DNA from: Ceratodon purpureus
Lineage: Eukaryota > Streptophyta > Bryopsida > Pseudoditrichales > Ditrichaceae
DNA length: 64,000 bases
NCBI GenBank assembly: GCA_014871385.1
Contig: CM026432.1
Coordinates: forward strand, 9,726,825 to 9,790,824
Direction of reading: 5' to 3'
Below the pieces are notes generated by a model, which was given only the letters and a program-made list of their open reading frames with translations, did not search any database and had not been told where the DNA came from. Both the position numbers and the translations under genes were made by a program. Shown piece by piece: positions 1 to 10,500 of the stretch. Positions within the stretch are counted from its first letter, which is position 1. Every line of letters begins with the position of its first letter.

Positions 1-353
1 CATGATAAAAAATAAAAAAGCAGTGTTGTGTTGCAATCATTTCATCATAGCTGCAATCGTTCAATATTTCCTGTTGGTAGAGGAATCAGAAAGTAACTTA
101 GGCAATGATGAATTTAGATTCCAGGGTTTGGGTTAAAGGGGGTCGTTGTCGTCTTCGGCATTAGGTTTCTTGTTTTCTTCGTGTCTTCGTGTCCGCGTGA
201 GCGTTTCTGTGTTTCTTGAGCGTTCTGATTCTGCTTCAGTTTCGCGTTTGTAGTGTGTGCATTGTTTCTATCGTCTGCGTCTGCTGCGTTTCTAGTGTTT
301 GATCTATTTTCTGTGTCTTTGTGTCTTCGTGCGCATTTGATACGGTGTCGGGG

Positions 354-476
354 TTTAGAGTGTGTGTCTGCGCTCATGTGTTTAGAGTGTGTGTCTGCGC
401 TCATGTGTTTAGAGTGTGTGTCTGCGCTCATGTGTTTAGAGTGTGTGTCTGCGCTCATGTGTTTAGAGTGTGTGTC
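354..476. repeat. 27-bp tandem repeat, about 4.5 copies
   Basis: Four full copies and a partial fifth of a 27-base unit (tttagagtgtgtgtctgcgc plus 7 bases) lie head to tail and are essentially identical. There are no unique spacers, so this is a minisatellite and not a CRISPR array. The unit length is a multiple of three, so open frames run through it on both strands; these are repeat artefacts. It lies 1.2 kb upstream of the recombinase start codon. Confidence 0.95.
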
Positions 477-670
477 TTGGATAGTTTGGGGTTTTGTTGG
501 GATTCTGCTCAAGTTTTAGTGATTTTGGTCGGGGTTTGGGGATTGTGGTCAGGGTTTCTATTGCTACGTCGGGGTTTCAGTTGGGATAATGCTTGGGCTG
601 TAGATATTCTACTTCGGGTTTTGGTGATTGTGGTCGGTGTTTGAGGTTTGTGCTCGGGTTCTTGTGTGCG

Positions 671-1110
671 TCGTTGGTGTTTCATTTGCGAGGTTGGGGT
701 TTCAGTTCGGATACTGCTCCGGTTTTGGAGATTCTGCTCCGGGTTTCTTTGTGCGGCGATCTGATAGTGCTTGCGATGTTTTCTATCAATCGCATTTCCG
801 ATCTTCAGGTGCATTTCCGATCTTCATGTTTTATCTGCGATTGATTTGCTTGTTGATTGTAGTAACTTGATTTTCTTGTTTTTTTTAATTAGGAGATGGT
901 TGCGTACTCTCTACGCTGGTTTCTAATCTTTTGATTGAGTTTCTAACCTATCGTTGGTGTTTCTTTTGCAAGGTTGGGGTTTCAGTTGGGATACTGCTCG
1001 GGTTTTGGAGATTCTGCTCGGATTTCTGTGTGCGGAGATGTTGATAGCGCTTGCGAATGTTTCTGTTGATTCTTGGAGGGCGCTTGCGATGTTTCTTTCT
1101 ATCGATTGCA
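671..1110. repeat. imperfect ~140-bp direct repeat pair upstream of the recombinase gene
   Basis: The stretch from 671 to about 808 (starting tcgttggtgtttc) is repeated from 951 to about 1110 with scattered differences. Both copies share the core gttggggtttcagt, then a ctgctc...gttttggagattctgctc string, then a gcttgcgatgttt-like end. Shorter pieces of the same text occur at 565-620 and 1120-1260. The repeats may be promoter or leader modules, or subterminal repeats of a mobile element. Confidence 0.75.
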
Positions 1111-1271
1111 TCTGATTGCATTTGAGTATTCTGCTCGGATCTTGAGGATTCTGCTCCGGCGAGTCTTCTCTTAATTCTGCTCGAGTTCTAGTTTCTGTTC
1201 CGGCTTTTTAGCGGGGATCTTTAATGGCGGTTGGGATCGTGGTCTCTGTCGATTGCATCTCCGATCTTCAG

Positions 1272-1608
1272 GTATGTTTTGATTTATTTTTCTTTTTCGT
1301 TTCTTTTTCACGTTTGTTGTGGTTTCGAGTGTTAGTTCTTTGATTTGGTTGTTGCTTTTTTTAATGTATACTAACTTGTGTACTTCTTTTTGGTTTCATT
1401 AGTTAATTAGTTCTTATTGGTTGTTAGTTCTTTGATTTTGTTGTCTTGTTTGTTGTTTGTTAGATTCTGCTTTTCTTATACTTTGTGTACTTAGTGTTTG
1501 AATTTATTTTATTGTTTTAATTAATGCATCTGACTTTTAATTTTGTTTTGTTTTGCAGTGGTCTTGGAGCGAGAGATGTCTGAGTTTGAGTTTGTGTTTC
1601 TTGTTTGA
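1272..1608 (+). promoter_or_regulatory. candidate 5' UTR intron and short upstream ORF of the recombinase gene
   Basis: A good donor (cttcag/gtatgt) at about 1271 and a T-rich acceptor ending in ttttgcag at 1558 bound a plausible leader intron, with T-rich sequence between them. Just after it, ATG at 1576 opens a 10-codon upstream reading frame that stops at 1608, before the main ATG at 1646. If transcribed this way, the upstream frame could dampen translation. Both calls rest on signals alone. Confidence 0.4.
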
Positions 1609-1645
1609 TTGATTTTTTTTGTTTCTTTTTTTAAGTCGAGAGATC

Positions 1646-4600
1646 ATGTCTTCTGTAAGGGTTTCTAGTCGCGTCAACAAGGGGAAACGGGGAGTCATGG
1701 GTTCTAGTCGTGTGACAGCGATAGGTCTTGTTTCTGTTTCTGCGAGTGTGTCTCCAGTCCAGAAAAAGAAGAGAGGGAAACGATCTGAAAATTCTCGTCA
1801 CTCTGTTCAGTCTGTGCAGTTTCCTGTGGTTGCTGATGTTGTTACTCCGCCTTGTCATGCTTTACCGGAGTCTGAGTCTGTGCAGTTTCCTGTGGTTGTT
1901 GATGTTGTTACTCCGTCTCGTGATGCTTTACCGGAGTTTGAGTCTGTCAATGCTTTACCTGAGCCTTGTGTCGTAGAGTCTGAGGTTTTAGAGTCGGATA
2001 GTGTTCATGGACTTGATTTGTACAATCAAATGTTTGGGAATATGTGGACTCTTTTGCCACCTAGTCCGATGCATGAGGAGATAGACAATTTTCTTTGTAG
2101 TCCAGATGGGATTTCCAATCAGGTTGTACCTCCGAGTCTAGTTTCTGAGTCTGTTTCTGCGTCTGTTTCTCTGTCTGTGAGTGAGATTACCGAGACTAAT
2201 CCTGCTAATCCTGCTGAGACTAATACTAACGCTGTCGAGACTAGTACTAATGCTGTGCCCGAGACTAATCCTCCCGAGACTAATCCTACCGAGTCTAATC
2301 CTACCGAGTCTAATCCTACCGTGACTAATCCTACCGAGTCTAATCCTACCTACACTAATCCTCCTCTTGTTGATCTTGTTGATTCCGAGAGTGAGAGTTC
2401 TGGTTTCGAAGATCTTGACTCTGTTTCAGCTGATGTAAGTTTGTCCAGTCAGAGTCAGAGCCAGAGTCAGAGTCAGAGTCAGTCTCGATTTCTGTCACTT
2501 GATCCGTCCATGGTGCAACGGGTGAAGGAGTTGAGACGAGGTAATAGTTACAAGAATAATAACTGGGCTATTAATCGCCTGAATGCTTGGAGATCTGAGG
2601 TTGGGAAAGAATTGACCCCCATCGAACAGATGGAATATGGGGCTTTGGCCGATGTTTTATTGGAATTCTTTCTTTGCATTTGCAAAGACAATGGCCAGCG
2701 ATACCCTTCAGGTTCGATTAGAAACTTTCACAAGTCTTTTAATCGAATCCTAAGGAATGCACAGAAAGTGCGGATTGCTCAAACAAAGGTTAATGAAGAG
2801 CCATTCTGTATTGAAACTAATCCTTATTTCTTGGAGGTTAGTGCTGTTGTTGTGGCTTCGATGGAGAAGTCTCGTGACTCTGGTGTGAACAAAACGAGAA
2901 GAAAGCCTAAGTGTTTGACATTCGCTGAAGAGGCTTTACTTTTAAGTCACCAGTCTCAGTCTCTTGAGAACAATGTCGGAGTCTTGAAGAGGATTCTCTG
3001 GTTTAATACTTCTTATTTCCTCATTAGAGGGAATAAGGAGATGCATAGATTGAAGTTCAGAGACTTCACTCAAGGTGTGGACGATTTTGGGCGTAAGTTT
3101 GTTGAGTAAGTGTTCTGACTTTTTGCTTTCTTTAAATTTATTGCTTTCTTTAATTTCGTTGCTTTCTTTAATTTCATTGTTGCTTATTCTTTTTATTATT
3201 AATTAGTGATTTTATTATTCTAAAAATTTAGTTTTCTAATGTTTGATTTATTGTTTGATTTAGGTATAATGAGCGGACTTCTAAGTCCTACGGTATCAGT
3301 TTGAACCGGTGTCAGGATGAGGATTTCCGACCTCCAGTGCGGGTTTACCATCCTGATGTTGTGGAGGTTTTTAAAGTGTACAATATGCACTTGGTGGATG
3401 ACATGAAAAATGGCCATTTATTCCTATCGCCTATTCTGCCTCAGCCTAATAACAGTCAGATTTGGTACAAGAATTCCAATGTTGGTGAACAAAAGCTTGG
3501 AAAATGGTTAAAGCACATGGCTGCGGAGGCTAGGATTGAAGGGGACGTGACTAACAAAAGTGGGAGACGAATTGGAATTACCAGAATGGCCATGAAGGAT
3601 ACTCCTCGTGACGTGATGTGTCAAATCACAAGTCACAGAAGCGCTGCTTCTCTTGATAGGTAAGTCGTTTTTAATTTTTTAATTTTTATTTTCGTTTTTT
3701 TCAATTTTCAATTTGCTTTAGTTTATATTTTACTAATCAGTAAATCCATTGTGAGCAGTTGTTGAATATTGGATTGTTGTTGCTCTTAACTGTTAGATCA
3801 TGCAGCATGCTTAGGGATTGTTTTGGAGTATAATGAGTTGTTGTTTATGCAAGTTGCATCAAAGCCTTAACTGATTATCTATGTTGATTATGTGTTTGTC
3901 TCTATTGATTATCTGATTGTTTATTTTATTGATGCTTTGTATTGTGTTTATTTAGATATGATGATACTCTGTTATTAAAGCGGGAAGCTGCTATGAAAGC
4001 AATAGCGCCGCCAGCTGAAAAGGCCGATGGAGGTTACAGTCAGCTGAAAGAGCAAGTGTTTTCAGAACACTCTCAGCTGTTGTTGGAGGGAGCTCCAGTA
4101 TCGCAGGGAGTGTCTTTTGTTGATAAGCTTGCTCTTGTTGCTTATCAACCTGATTGTCCGTCGTCAATTTCTGAAGTTGATGATTTCGATTTTTGGAGGC
4201 CATATGTTTGTGGCTCAAATTCTGTTTTTCCTTTTATGAAGCCTTTAGCTTCAAATGTCAATATACCTCCATCTGATTGTGGTTTCAATCAGTACTTGAG
4301 TGCACCGAGTCCAGGTTCTAATCTTGAGATTTGAAGTGTTGGAACTGGTTTTTCATTTCGAAATTCTATTTGTCCTTCACTTGATTCTGCAAGTGGATCG
4401 TTTTCTAACTCTGATTCGTATACTGGGTCTCTCAGACCGTATACTGGAGCTTCCAGACCGGATTCTGGAATTCCCAGACCGTACACTGGATCTCCGAGAC
4501 CAAACGTCCAAACGCCCAGGCCATTTTCACAAAATCCGAGAGTATTTTCTCAGACTCCGAGGCCAATCTCTCATCATCCGAGGCCATACTCCAATATTCG

Positions 4601-5372
4601 GAGGCCATATTCTAATATGCCAAGGCCGTATGCTCATACTCCTACTAGGCCTTTTGTGCCGAGTCATAGTCCTGGTCGAGCATATTGTCACAGTGATAGT
4701 CTTGGTCAATCTGAGTCCCAATGTGACTATACACATGCACCTCGTTGTGTATCGGCTTGTGAAATCCACTGTCCAGGAAAGGCTTGTGCAAATGAGCAAA
4801 TGAGGCCTGTTCAAAGTTCTGTAGGCCCTCAAAGAATGGTGAGGCCTATCTATAAAGCTGTACCGAAGAAAGTTCCACCTCAGTTTGCTAAAACTCCATC
4901 TCACATTTTGAGAGATGTGGAGTTTATGCCTACTGGTTCTGATAGGCTGGGTGCTTCTAGAGAACATTCGTCAGATTCTCAAAATGTTTCTAGCTCTGAT
5001 CTATCTAGCGAGTACGCATATGATTCAGAGTTAGATAAATTGTTAACAGACTTTGACTTAGAATTGTTTGAGCGTGGGCAACTTGTTAACAGGAACACAG
5101 GTCAAAGTAACCGTAGGGAAGAGAAGAAGGAGTCGCAAGATTTGGATGCGGTGGTGCGGTCGTTTACTTCTGGAGGTGGAGCTGTTCCAGTTTCATCAGT
5201 GGAGCCCCCAGTTTCTCCGGAGCAGCCTGCGGTGTCAATGGAGCAGCGTGCGTTTAGTAGTGTTCCAGCTCCGTTTAGTGGTGTCACTCATTTCTTTCAG
5301 ATAAACAATGGCATGGAAGTAGACTATGAGAAGTTTATTAGAGGCCTATTGAATGCAAACAATCAAAGTTGA
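1646..5372 (+). CDS. Crypton/ZMYM2-QRICH1-type tyrosine recombinase, frame interrupted by one TGA
   Basis: Three exons fit: 1646-3105, 3264-3659, and 3956 to the TGA at 4332-4334 or, if that codon is ignored, to 5372. The start is the first ATG in frame. Residues 1-280 are low complexity: Ser/Val/Glu-rich, Thr-Asn-Pro-Glu-Ser repeats near 190-240, then a Ser-Gln run at 267-280. Residues about 283-620 resemble a tyrosine recombinase fold: a SAM-like DNA-binding part (NNNWAINRLNAWRSEVG), catalytic Arg461 in LIRGNKE, the box TNKSGRR (585-588, Lys where His is usual), SHRS with His611, and Tyr620 in RYDD. The next 124 residues end at TGA. The same frame then stays open for 345 codons with Pro-Arg-Pro repeats and an acidic tail. 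The family cuts and rejoins DNA through a Tyr nucleophile; animal ZMYM2 and QRICH1 derive from such Cryptons. This copy could be a mobile element, a domesticated gene or a fresh pseudogene. Confidence 0.8.
4332..4334 (+). other. in-frame TGA inside the recombinase reading frame
   Basis: The codon after Leu-Glu-Ile in exon 3 is TGA, followed by AGT. The frame continues without another stop for 345 codons to 5372, still with coding-like repeats. I found no splice pair that would remove the TGA cleanly. It may be a true C-terminus, a recent nonsense change, an assembly error, or a readthrough site; the following base A does not match the strong TGA-C readthrough context. Confidence 0.85.
4420..4660 (+). 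repeat. Pro-Arg-Pro (x-R-P-Y/F) coding repeats
   Basis: In the frame that continues past the TGA, about ten units of 8 residues recur, each carrying R-P followed by an aromatic or polar residue (for example SLRPYTGA, GIPRPYTG, QTPRPFSQ, HHPRPYSN, NMPRPYAH). Their codons differ between units, so the peptide motif has been kept despite base changes. This suggests that the region was translated. Confidence 0.7.
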
Positions 5373-5388
5373 TTCCTGACTGTGCTTT

Positions 5389-5429
5389 CCTCCTCATTGT
5401 AGAAAAAACAGAATAATTGCATGAGGAGG
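5389..5429. repeat. 9-bp inverted repeat 17 bases after the long-frame stop codon
   Basis: cctcctcat at 5389-5397 pairs perfectly with atgaggagg at 5421-5429 across a 23-base A-rich loop. It could form a hairpin in the 3' UTR or mark an element end. The spacing to the stop codon may be coincidental. Confidence 0.6.
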
Positions 5430-7538
5430 TTTTACTGCAAGTCACGGTAGATCTTATTATACTTTCCAAAAATAAAACGTAACAAGTTTACCGATTATAT
5501 CTATTGTTTATTCTGTTTATTGTGTGTATTCTGTTCATTGTTTCTTTTTGGTTTGATTTGTGTGTTTTGCTTGTTGCTGCTTTGATAAATTGGTGCTTGT
5601 TTTGTGTACTAACTTGGATGGTTTCAATCTTATGTGTTTGTTTTTCTTATGTGTTGAGATTGATTCAGGTGGTGTTGTGGGATTTTTTATGTGTTGGTTT
5701 GTGCATGTTTTAGATATAATGTTATGTATCGCACTTGGACAGTAGATTGAGAATAATGGTATGGGGTGATTCTGAGCATTCGAATTCTTGCATTTGGATG
5801 ACTGTTTGGAGTCAATTGTCGTCGAATTGTTTGTTAATTTGACGAATATGATGGATGTTTTTTCTCTTTTCATCTCTTTATTGCGTAGCTTTTCATTCAA
5901 AAGTGAAATGTAAAGCATGATTGTGGCTCCGGAAATTCCGCGGAGCAGCAGGTTACCGCTGGTATCCTTGCTGCTCTCAGCGAGTCAAAAAAAGCCACGT
6001 CGACGTTCTTGAGCCCCCAGTCGGTTACGGTGATGTTCAAATCATACATCATTCATCCCCAACTGACTTGGAGAACACACAATCATCAGGAGTCTGCCTG
6101 GGATTGTGTGCATCTATTCCCTCCATCGTTCATCGCTTCTCGAGAAGCTCCTACGATTCCTGCAACTTGCTGCTGCCAAGCGGACCTGGACTCAGTCTGG
6201 CGGAGCAATATATAACTTAATTCCACTTCCCCGACAACAGCACAGTGACACCACTCACTTAGTCGGCCTTCACCGTGTTAAGAGAGCGAGGGTTTCACCT
6301 GTTTCCGACGGCCTGTGAACCCTTCCAGGAGATGTGTGCAGCCCAATAGCAGCGGTGCATCAGATTGGTGTTTGAGGTGAGTGGTTTTCCTTCTTTGCCG
6401 ATCGCCGTAAACTCATTATAAGCTTTGAGAGCTAGTCGACTTGAAGTTTTCATTGTTTGATCTGTCTCACTCTAAGTTGGAAATCTTTCTTTTGTTTGTG
6501 TGTTGCGGAGGATTTGGGTTGGTGGCTTGATGTTAGCCGATGCTTCTGGTGGTCATCTTCTGGTCTTGCTTTTAGGTGATTGCCAGGGCCCGGTAGTCCT
6601 GTCTCCCTCTCGACCACTTCCACCTCTGTCGGTGGTTTGGCGCTCTCTGTCGGTGGTTTTCCACTCGACTCACGATTTCTGCAAACCCATAATTCTCGAG
6701 GGATTGAGGAAGTTCTGCAGACTAAGCGTGGAGAACCTCGCTACAACCTCTTGCTCCCAGTTTGCATTTTAAGTTACAGCGCTAACAAGACGGATTTTCT
6801 CCATCGGACCGCTAATTTGGGATTTGTTGCAAAATTGATTGGTGGGTGTTTTCCTAGATTCAGACCGTAAAGGTTTCTGAAATGATGTAAGTACAATGCC
6901 ACGTATTTCTTTTGAATGTATTCGGTCTTGACTGCGGTGAGCTTTCGTCCAAGGAACCCTCGAAACAGGTTAAAAGGGGGAGTGCTTGGATGTAGACCGG
7001 AGGTGCATTTTCTGTGGATTTCAGTGACACACTGATAAGTTGAGAGCAACAAATTTTAGCCACTCATGCTAATCATGTGGAATTGTTGGATCCCAGATCT
7101 CGGAGACAAGTTTACAGCCTAGCCCACTATCTCCTCATCAACTGATTGACTTCGCTCAAGACTATATTTTATTCTGGGAGGGGTATCACCTAGCATGATA
7201 TGAATTGCTCTAACTTGATCGCAATAAAAAGTTTATCGATCATATCTCTAAAGCGCTGTGGGAAGAATGGCCACCGGCAAATTGAGCAATTGGCCCGCAG
7301 GTTCAGGACGTCTACTAACATCACACGATTTATGTCGACTTACGAGGTGAAGGTGGTGCTGATTCTAAGTTCGTGATGTTCAAAGAGTTCAGGGGAAGTG
7401 AATCTCGTCTGTTTTGTGAGGAATGTTTACAACACATTAAGCAAGCATTGGTAGTGCAATTGTGCGACCAAAGTGGCTCTTCGTGTGACCATCTTTCACC
7501 CGGTCAATAGATGGTCGTGACCTGAAACTAGTGCTGCC
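5430..7538. other. spacer between recombinase gene and TNL-1
   Basis: From 5430 to 5915 the DNA is T-rich, resembles the recombinase introns, and includes an aataaaa string near 5469. From about 5920 the GC content rises; short frames here show no recognisable domain. A good splice donor (gtttgag/gtgagtgg) near 6377 follows a purine-rich leader-like stretch and may belong to a non-coding first exon of TNL-1. I see no convincing protein-coding gene. Confidence 0.45.
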
Positions 7539-10500
7539 ATGCACGATCAGTCTCTCAAACGTCACCGAGGCCAATGCTCTCCTTCATTTGCAGCCATGGA
7601 CGTGGATTACGACGTGTTCCTGAACCATCGTGGGCCTGATGTGAAAGCTGGCTTCATATCCCACTTGGACGAAGCACTTCGGACTGTGGGGTTGAATCCG
7701 TTTCTGGACAAGGCATCTTTGAGGAAGGGGCATCCTGCTTTCAGTTCCATATATGACGCTTTGGAAGTGGCGAAGATCCATGTTGCAGTTGTTTCGAAAG
7801 GATATGCAGAGTCGAAGTATTGCCTGACTGAACTGGTGGCCATGATGAGGAGCGGAAAACCTGTGATTCCTGTATTCTACGATGTGAAGCCTGTGGACTT
7901 GCGGTGGTTGGAGAATGGCCCATTTGCAAAAGCATTTGAGAAACATAAGTTGAAGAGAACACCAGAGCAAGTGGAGGAGTGGAGGGATGCGCTTCTCAAG
8001 TTGACGGAAATCACCGCGATTTGCTTTCGTCTCTCTGATTACAAGGGGTAAATTCTATCCTAGTTAATGCAAAACAAAGCTATCCAAGTTTAGTTGTGTT
8101 ATGCTTTCTTGAGCAAGTTAGGGTAGAAAGTGTTGAAGGTTTTATTTGGTAAGAGGACAATGTAAAGCCAGGGCTCTCTTGTTACTAGACATGTGTTTGC
8201 AGCATGTATGTGAAGAGTAAAGAAAGGGAGGGAAGCTTTTATGATAGAAGGAAGTTGTTAACGACCTATGTTGCTTTCTTTTGGTTAAGGGTTCTATCTA
8301 GGCACTTCTCATTTTGTTGTAACATTTTTCTAGTTTGGAAAGAAGATATATACTTGAAGGACTACAATATATGAAATTGTTGGAAGGTGACTCACTTGTT
8401 GTTTATTGTAGGAATGAAGCAAAACTAAAACAAGAAGTGGTTGATGTTGTATTGAGCTTCACATGTAGAGTTGAGGCAGTGCCAATTGAGCACCACGTGG
8501 TGGGAGTAGAAGAACAGATGAATGCATGCATCACGACGATCAAGGAGCTTATGTCTGGTCCTACAAGATTCTTGGGCCTCGTTGGTATGGGTGGAATTGG
8601 GAAAACCACTCTTGCTAAAGCAATTTACAACCATTTTGTTGGCTGCAAGAAGTTTCAAGCTATGAGTTTCTTGCAAGTGGATCACAATCCGCTTTCAAAC
8701 ATGGAGGAGGTTGGGTTAAGTTTGTTGAAGAGGTTGCAAAAACAACTACTCAAGGATATTTTCCATGTACCACACAAGAATCAAGGGAGCTATACACATT
8801 GGTTTAATAAGATATCATGTCAAGGGCCAATATTGGTTGTTTTGGATGATTTGTGCAGAAAGAGTGAGTTTGATCAAGTTATTCTTGACATGAGCCTTCT
8901 TGCTCCTGGGAGTTGCATTATTGTCACATCTCGTGATCGACACATATTGAATGAAATTGGTGGACAATGCAACTATTTCCTTCATGAAGTGAGACCATTG
9001 GGGAGTGATGATTCTCAAGAGCTGTTCAACTTGCATGCATTTGGGAATGGCAAAGTTCCTCCAAAGTTCAAGAATTTAGCCAATGATGTAAGCAAAGCTT
9101 GTGGGGGTTTGCCACTAGCATTGAAGGTGGCTGGTTCAAGTTTGAGTGACAAGAAATCGGATGAAGATTTGAAAGGCATATGGCTCGAGGCAGTAGATGC
9201 ATTGAAAGAGGATGCCAATGTCATGAATGTCTTGAGATGGAGCTACAATTGCTTATCAAAACATGAAAAGAAGATGTTTTTGGATATAGCATGCATATTT
9301 TGTGGATGGTGGAAAGACGAGGCCATGGAGATTTGGAAAAGTTGCAAAGAATCTTCATGTTGTGGTTATAAGACACTTCATACATCTTTGGGGAAGTTGA
9401 TTGACAAGTCATTGATTGTCATTGATTTGACCAAAGGAAAAGAACAAGGAGGTGTTTTAAGTATGCATGGCCTACTACAAGAATTGGGAAGGAATGTAGG
9501 AATTGATGATGGAAGTCATATATGGGTGGAGGGAGGCACATGTGGAGTGGAAGACATCAATCAAGTAAGTTTTATATTATGTAGAATTGATAAGTGGTAC
9601 GTATAAAGATACTATTTGAATTGGAAATGACAACATTTTGTAAAAGTGAAGTAAAACTTAGATATAGATCTTGATTCATGGAATGAGATTCATGATTAAA
9701 GCATAACATCTTGTAATCTATTATGTGATTTAGGTAGAGTTTTTACCTTTTTGCTTTTGAATCATTTAATTCAAGTTTCTTTATTAATGTGTTGATATTG
9801 ATGTGATATATTAGGGGCCAAAGAAAGTGAGGGCACTCAATTTTGCAAATGGAGGAGAGCATGAATTGGGGTTTGAATACTTCACAAAGTTGACCAATCT
9901 ACATTTCCTTATATTGGATGGTTGTTTTCTTACTGGTGACCCAACAATTATCTCCAAGAAACTACGATGCTTGCGGTGGAGGCATATGCCAATGATTCAA
10001 CGGCCTCCAATATTGAATCTTACCAACTTGATATCCTTGGACTTTTCTCATAGTACCAAGGCAGCTAGTTTATAGACAGAATCGAATCTTGCTCTAGAGG
10101 TATGTTGTGCTATTTATACTTTTGTTTCCAAATCGTTAAAGTTGCATGTGCTTTTGGTTATAAGGATTGTAATAATAAGAAGTACCTAAATAAATTGGTA
10201 AATTTAGTATTGTTTGATGTCTTGAATTTTGCAACGTTTGACATAAAGTGTAATACAAAAATTTTAACAAAGTTTTATCAAGAACAACAATAGACTTGGA
10301 ATATTATGAATACAATAAATCTTATAAAGCATTAATTCATTCAGAAATCATAATTAAGGTATTAGATTCAATATAAATGAAATTTTGAGAGGTATGTTAA
10401 ATACACTAATTTATTTTATAATATATATTCTTTGTTGACTTTTTATAATTTAAATATTCACAATTGAAGTTCAAATTGGATTCTACCACCGCAATCCATT

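Noticed and set aside
354-476. Short regular repeats resembling a CRISPR array
   Set aside because: The copies are directly adjacent with no unique spacers, and the genome is eukaryotic.
114-512. 132-codon minus-strand frame with DTHSKHMSA repeats
   Set aside because: It is the antisense reading of the 27-bp minisatellite; the unit is a multiple of three, so every frame stays open.
4300-4803. 167-codon plus frame overlapping the recombinase extension
   Set aside because: It lies in another frame over the Pro-Arg-Pro repeats; the Leu/Ile/Arg-rich product is a shadow.
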